Shown piece by piece: positions 6,522 to 8,205 of a stretch of DNA of 8,205 bases; position 1 is the first letter of the stretch; the number at the start of each line of letters is the position of its first letter. This DNA comes from an uncultured Bacteroidales bacterium (lineage in GTDB: Bacteria > Bacteroidota > Bacteroidia > Bacteroidales > UBA932), in assembly GCA_946415795.1 (NCBI GenBank), contig CAMKTW010000068.1, positions 1 to 8,205 of the forward strand, read 5' to 3'. The notes under the pieces are model-generated. The model was not told where the DNA came from, made no database searches, and saw nothing but the letters and a program-made list of their open reading frames with translations. Made by a program: the position numbers and the translations under genes.

Positions 6522-8056
6522 AGATTTTCGAGGTCGCATACCCCTTGAACCATAAACCGACGCCGGAAGAGTTGCTCCAGGCCGCCTCAAAGGCTTGGGG
6601 CGTTCCGGCTCGTAAGATAAAGCGCTGCGACATTGTCCGCCGCTCCCTGGATGCCCGCGGCCAGCTTGTTTACCGATACAAGTTACGGGCCCTCATTGAT
6701 GGCGACGAGCCTGTAAAAGAGTACCGCTTCGATTATAAAAACGTCGCCTCGGCACGGCCTGTCATAATTGTCGGCGGAGGCCCGGCAGGCATGTTCGCTG
6801 CCCTCAAACTGCTTGAGCGCGGCATCAGACCGGTGATTCTGGAGCGGGGCAAGGATGTCCACGCCCGCAAACGCGACATCGCCGCCATCAGCCAGAAGCA
6901 GATCGTAAATCCCGAATCCAACTACTGTTTTGGTGAGGGCGGAGCCGGCACTTTCTCAGACGGCAAACTCTACACCCGCAGCAACAAACGCGGCGACGTA
7001 TATGAAGTGTTGCACCAGATGGCCGCTTTCGGCGCCCCGGAGAGCATCCTGACAGAAGCCCGTCCCCACATCGGCAGCGATATACTGCCGCGGATGGTAG
7101 AAGGCATCCGTGAGTGCATTGTATCCCACGGCGGAGAATACCACTTTGAGGCGCACGTCACCGACATCAAGCCTCTGGAAGGAGGCGGCGACCGCTGGGA
7201 GCTGGTTTGCGACGGCGGACTCACATTCAAAACCCGCGATGTAATACTTGCCACGGGCCACTCAGCCCGCGACATATACAAACTCTTCGACAGCAAAGGC
7301 TGGGCTCTCGAAGCCAAGGACTTCGCCCTCGGCGTGAGGGCCGAGCATCCGCAGAGCCTGATAAATCACATCCAGTATCACGGACGCTGGCAACCCGGCA
7401 TACCCGCCGCGGAGTATTATCTCGCTGAGCAGGTGGACGGCCGCGGAGTTTTTTCTTTCTGTATGTGCCCCGGCGGCATACTAGTCCCCTCCACTACCGA
7501 GAATGGTTCTCTGGTGCTCAACGGTATGTCCAATTCGCAGCGCAACGGCGCCCTTGCCAATGCCGGCATCGTAGTTCAGGTATCTGCTGCCGATGTGCCG
7601 GAGTACGCAAGATACGGCACCTTCGCCCTGCTGGAATTCCAGCGCGAACTGGAGCAGAAGATGTTCGCTTTAAGCAATTCTCTGAAAGCACCTGCGCAAC
7701 GGATGGCAGATTTCTGCCGTGGAAAACTGTCGGCTGACCTGCCGAGGTGTTCCTACGCCCCGGGGACAGTCTCAGCCCCGCTCTCAGAAATCCTGCCGCC
7801 ATTCGTGGCCGACAGTCTTGGCAAGGCATTCCCCGTGTTTGACCGCAAGATGCACGGCTATTACACCAACGACGCCCTTCTGCTCGCCTGCGAATCGCGC
7901 ACGTCATCTCCGGTACGGATACCGCGCGACCCCGCCACGCTGCAACACGCCTCCCTGCCAGGCCTTTACCCCTGCGGAGAAGGTGCCGGATACGCCGGAG
8001 GCATCGTCTCCAGCGCCCTGGACGGCATCGCAGTGGTTAATTCAATCTATCGATGA
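6518..8056 (+). CDS. FAD-dependent dehydrogenase of the COG2509 type, function unknown
   Basis: A 512-residue predicted cytoplasmic flavoprotein. Residues 1-72 form a small N-terminal domain (beginning MKIFEVAYPL) of the kind that precedes the flavin domain in this family. The FAD-binding Rossmann motif is VIIVGGGPAGMFAALKLLERG (82-102, GxGxxG-like GGGPAG at 86-91), with the ribose-binding acidic residue in ILER (107-110). GEGGAGTFSDGKL (139-151) is a family hallmark. ATGHSARD (245-252) is the second nucleotide-binding segment. FCMCPGG (314-320), ESRTSSPVRI (459-468) and CGEGAGYAGGI (486-496) complete the pattern, the last closing the FAD site. The family is widespread but, to my knowledge, has no settled substrate. 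The ATG overlaps the tsaD TGA (ATGA), pointing to translational coupling. The 3' end overlaps a convergent gene by 20 bp. No signal peptide or membrane segment. Confidence 0.92.
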   Translation: MKIFEVAYPLNHKPTPEELLQAASKAWGVPARKIKRCDIVRRSLDARGQLVYRYKLRALIDGDEPVKEYRFDYKNVASARPVIIVGGGPAGMFAALKLLERGIRPVILERGKDVHARKRDIAAISQKQIVNPESNYCFGEGGAGTFSDGKLYTRSNKRGDVYEVLHQMAAFGAPESILTEARPHIGSDILPRMVEGIRECIVSHGGEYHFEAHVTDIKPLEGGGDRWELVCDGGLTFKTRDVILATGHSARDIYKLFDSKGWALEAKDFALGVRAEHPQSLINHIQYHGRWQPGIPAAEYYLAEQVDGRGVFSFCMCPGGILVPSTTENGSLVLNGMSNSQRNGALANAGIVVQVSAADVPEYARYGTFALLEFQRELEQKMFALSNSLKAPAQRMADFCRGKLSADLPRCSYAPGTVSAPLSEILPPFVADSLGKAFPVFDRKMHGYYTNDALLLACESRTSSPVRIPRDPATLQHASLPGLYPCGEGAGYAGGIVSSALDGIAVVNSIYR

Positions 8057-8205
8057 TATCCTTCAGGACTGCGTTGAAATCGACTCGGTTCGAGCGGGGC
8101 GAATAGCCCAAAATCACGACCACCAAATCTGCAGAAGGGATAATGTAGATTTCCTGACCGTCATGACCTTGGCAAGAGAAGGTATCGGGGGGAGCATCCG
8201 GCAGC
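8037..8205 (-). CDS. C-terminus of a beta-lactamase-family serine hydrolase (gene enters from the right edge)
   Basis: The minus strand, read in from the right edge, encodes the final 55 residues of a protein and stops at TAA (8039-8037). The segment FSCQGHDGQEIYIIPSADL, followed by VVVILGYSP, resembles the C-terminal strand region of class C beta-lactamase-like hydrolases (EstB, 6-aminohexanoate-dimer hydrolase and penicillin-binding-protein relatives). In these the motif is of the form GhdGQ-x-I-x-V-x-P-x-x-DLVVV; the GHDG takes the place of the KTG-like triad element on strand beta-3. The SxxK nucleophile and Tyr motif would lie outside the window, so activity and signal peptide cannot be judged. 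It runs tail to tail into the FAD gene with a 20-bp overlap, and no terminator hairpin separates them. Confidence 0.75.
   Translation of the reverse strand, partial: LPDAPPDTFSCQGHDGQEIYIIPSADLVVVILGYSPRSNRVDFNAVLKDIIDRLN

Overview
The window reads as a chromosomal stretch of a moderately GC-rich Bacteroidales (Bacteroidota) bacterium. The evidence is threefold. Intergenic -7 boxes match the Bacteroides consensus TAnnTTTG. Start codons are preceded by A/T-rich leaders rather than Shine-Dalgarno sequences. The protein flavours also fit, for example the SVSKRYSECG lysine loop of the aminotransferase and the long M16 lipoprotein with a lipobox Cys. I cannot name a genus from sequence alone. No rRNA, tRNA, CRISPR array, insertion sequence or phage gene was seen.

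Minus-strand half (1-4192), read right to left: a 964-residue M16-family zinc-peptidase lipoprotein ends in a strong intrinsic terminator. A small Fur-family metalloregulator follows, then the 5' part of a P1B-type heavy-metal ATPase that runs off the left edge. Between regulator and ATPase lies a perfect 15-bp 7-1-7 inverted repeat, just upstream of a consensus-like -7 box. This is the usual architecture of a Fur-family operator, so the two genes look like a metal-sensing regulator paired with its efflux pump.

Plus-strand half (4285-8056): an A/T-rich divergent intergenic region (4193-4284) leads into three tightly packed genes. These are a class I/II PLP aminotransferase, tsaD (tRNA t6A synthesis) and a COG2509-type FAD-dependent dehydrogenase of unknown function. 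The stop/start overlaps (TAATG and ATGA) imply translational coupling. At the right edge the C-terminus of a minus-strand beta-lactamase-family serine hydrolase converges on the FAD gene and overlaps it by 20 bp.

This is mostly ordinary core-genome content. The most interesting part is the regulator/ATPase pair: the 7-1-7 operator candidate, a Cys where Fur-family sensors normally carry Asp/Glu, and a regulator start squeezed against the preceding terminator, which might mean a leaderless mRNA.
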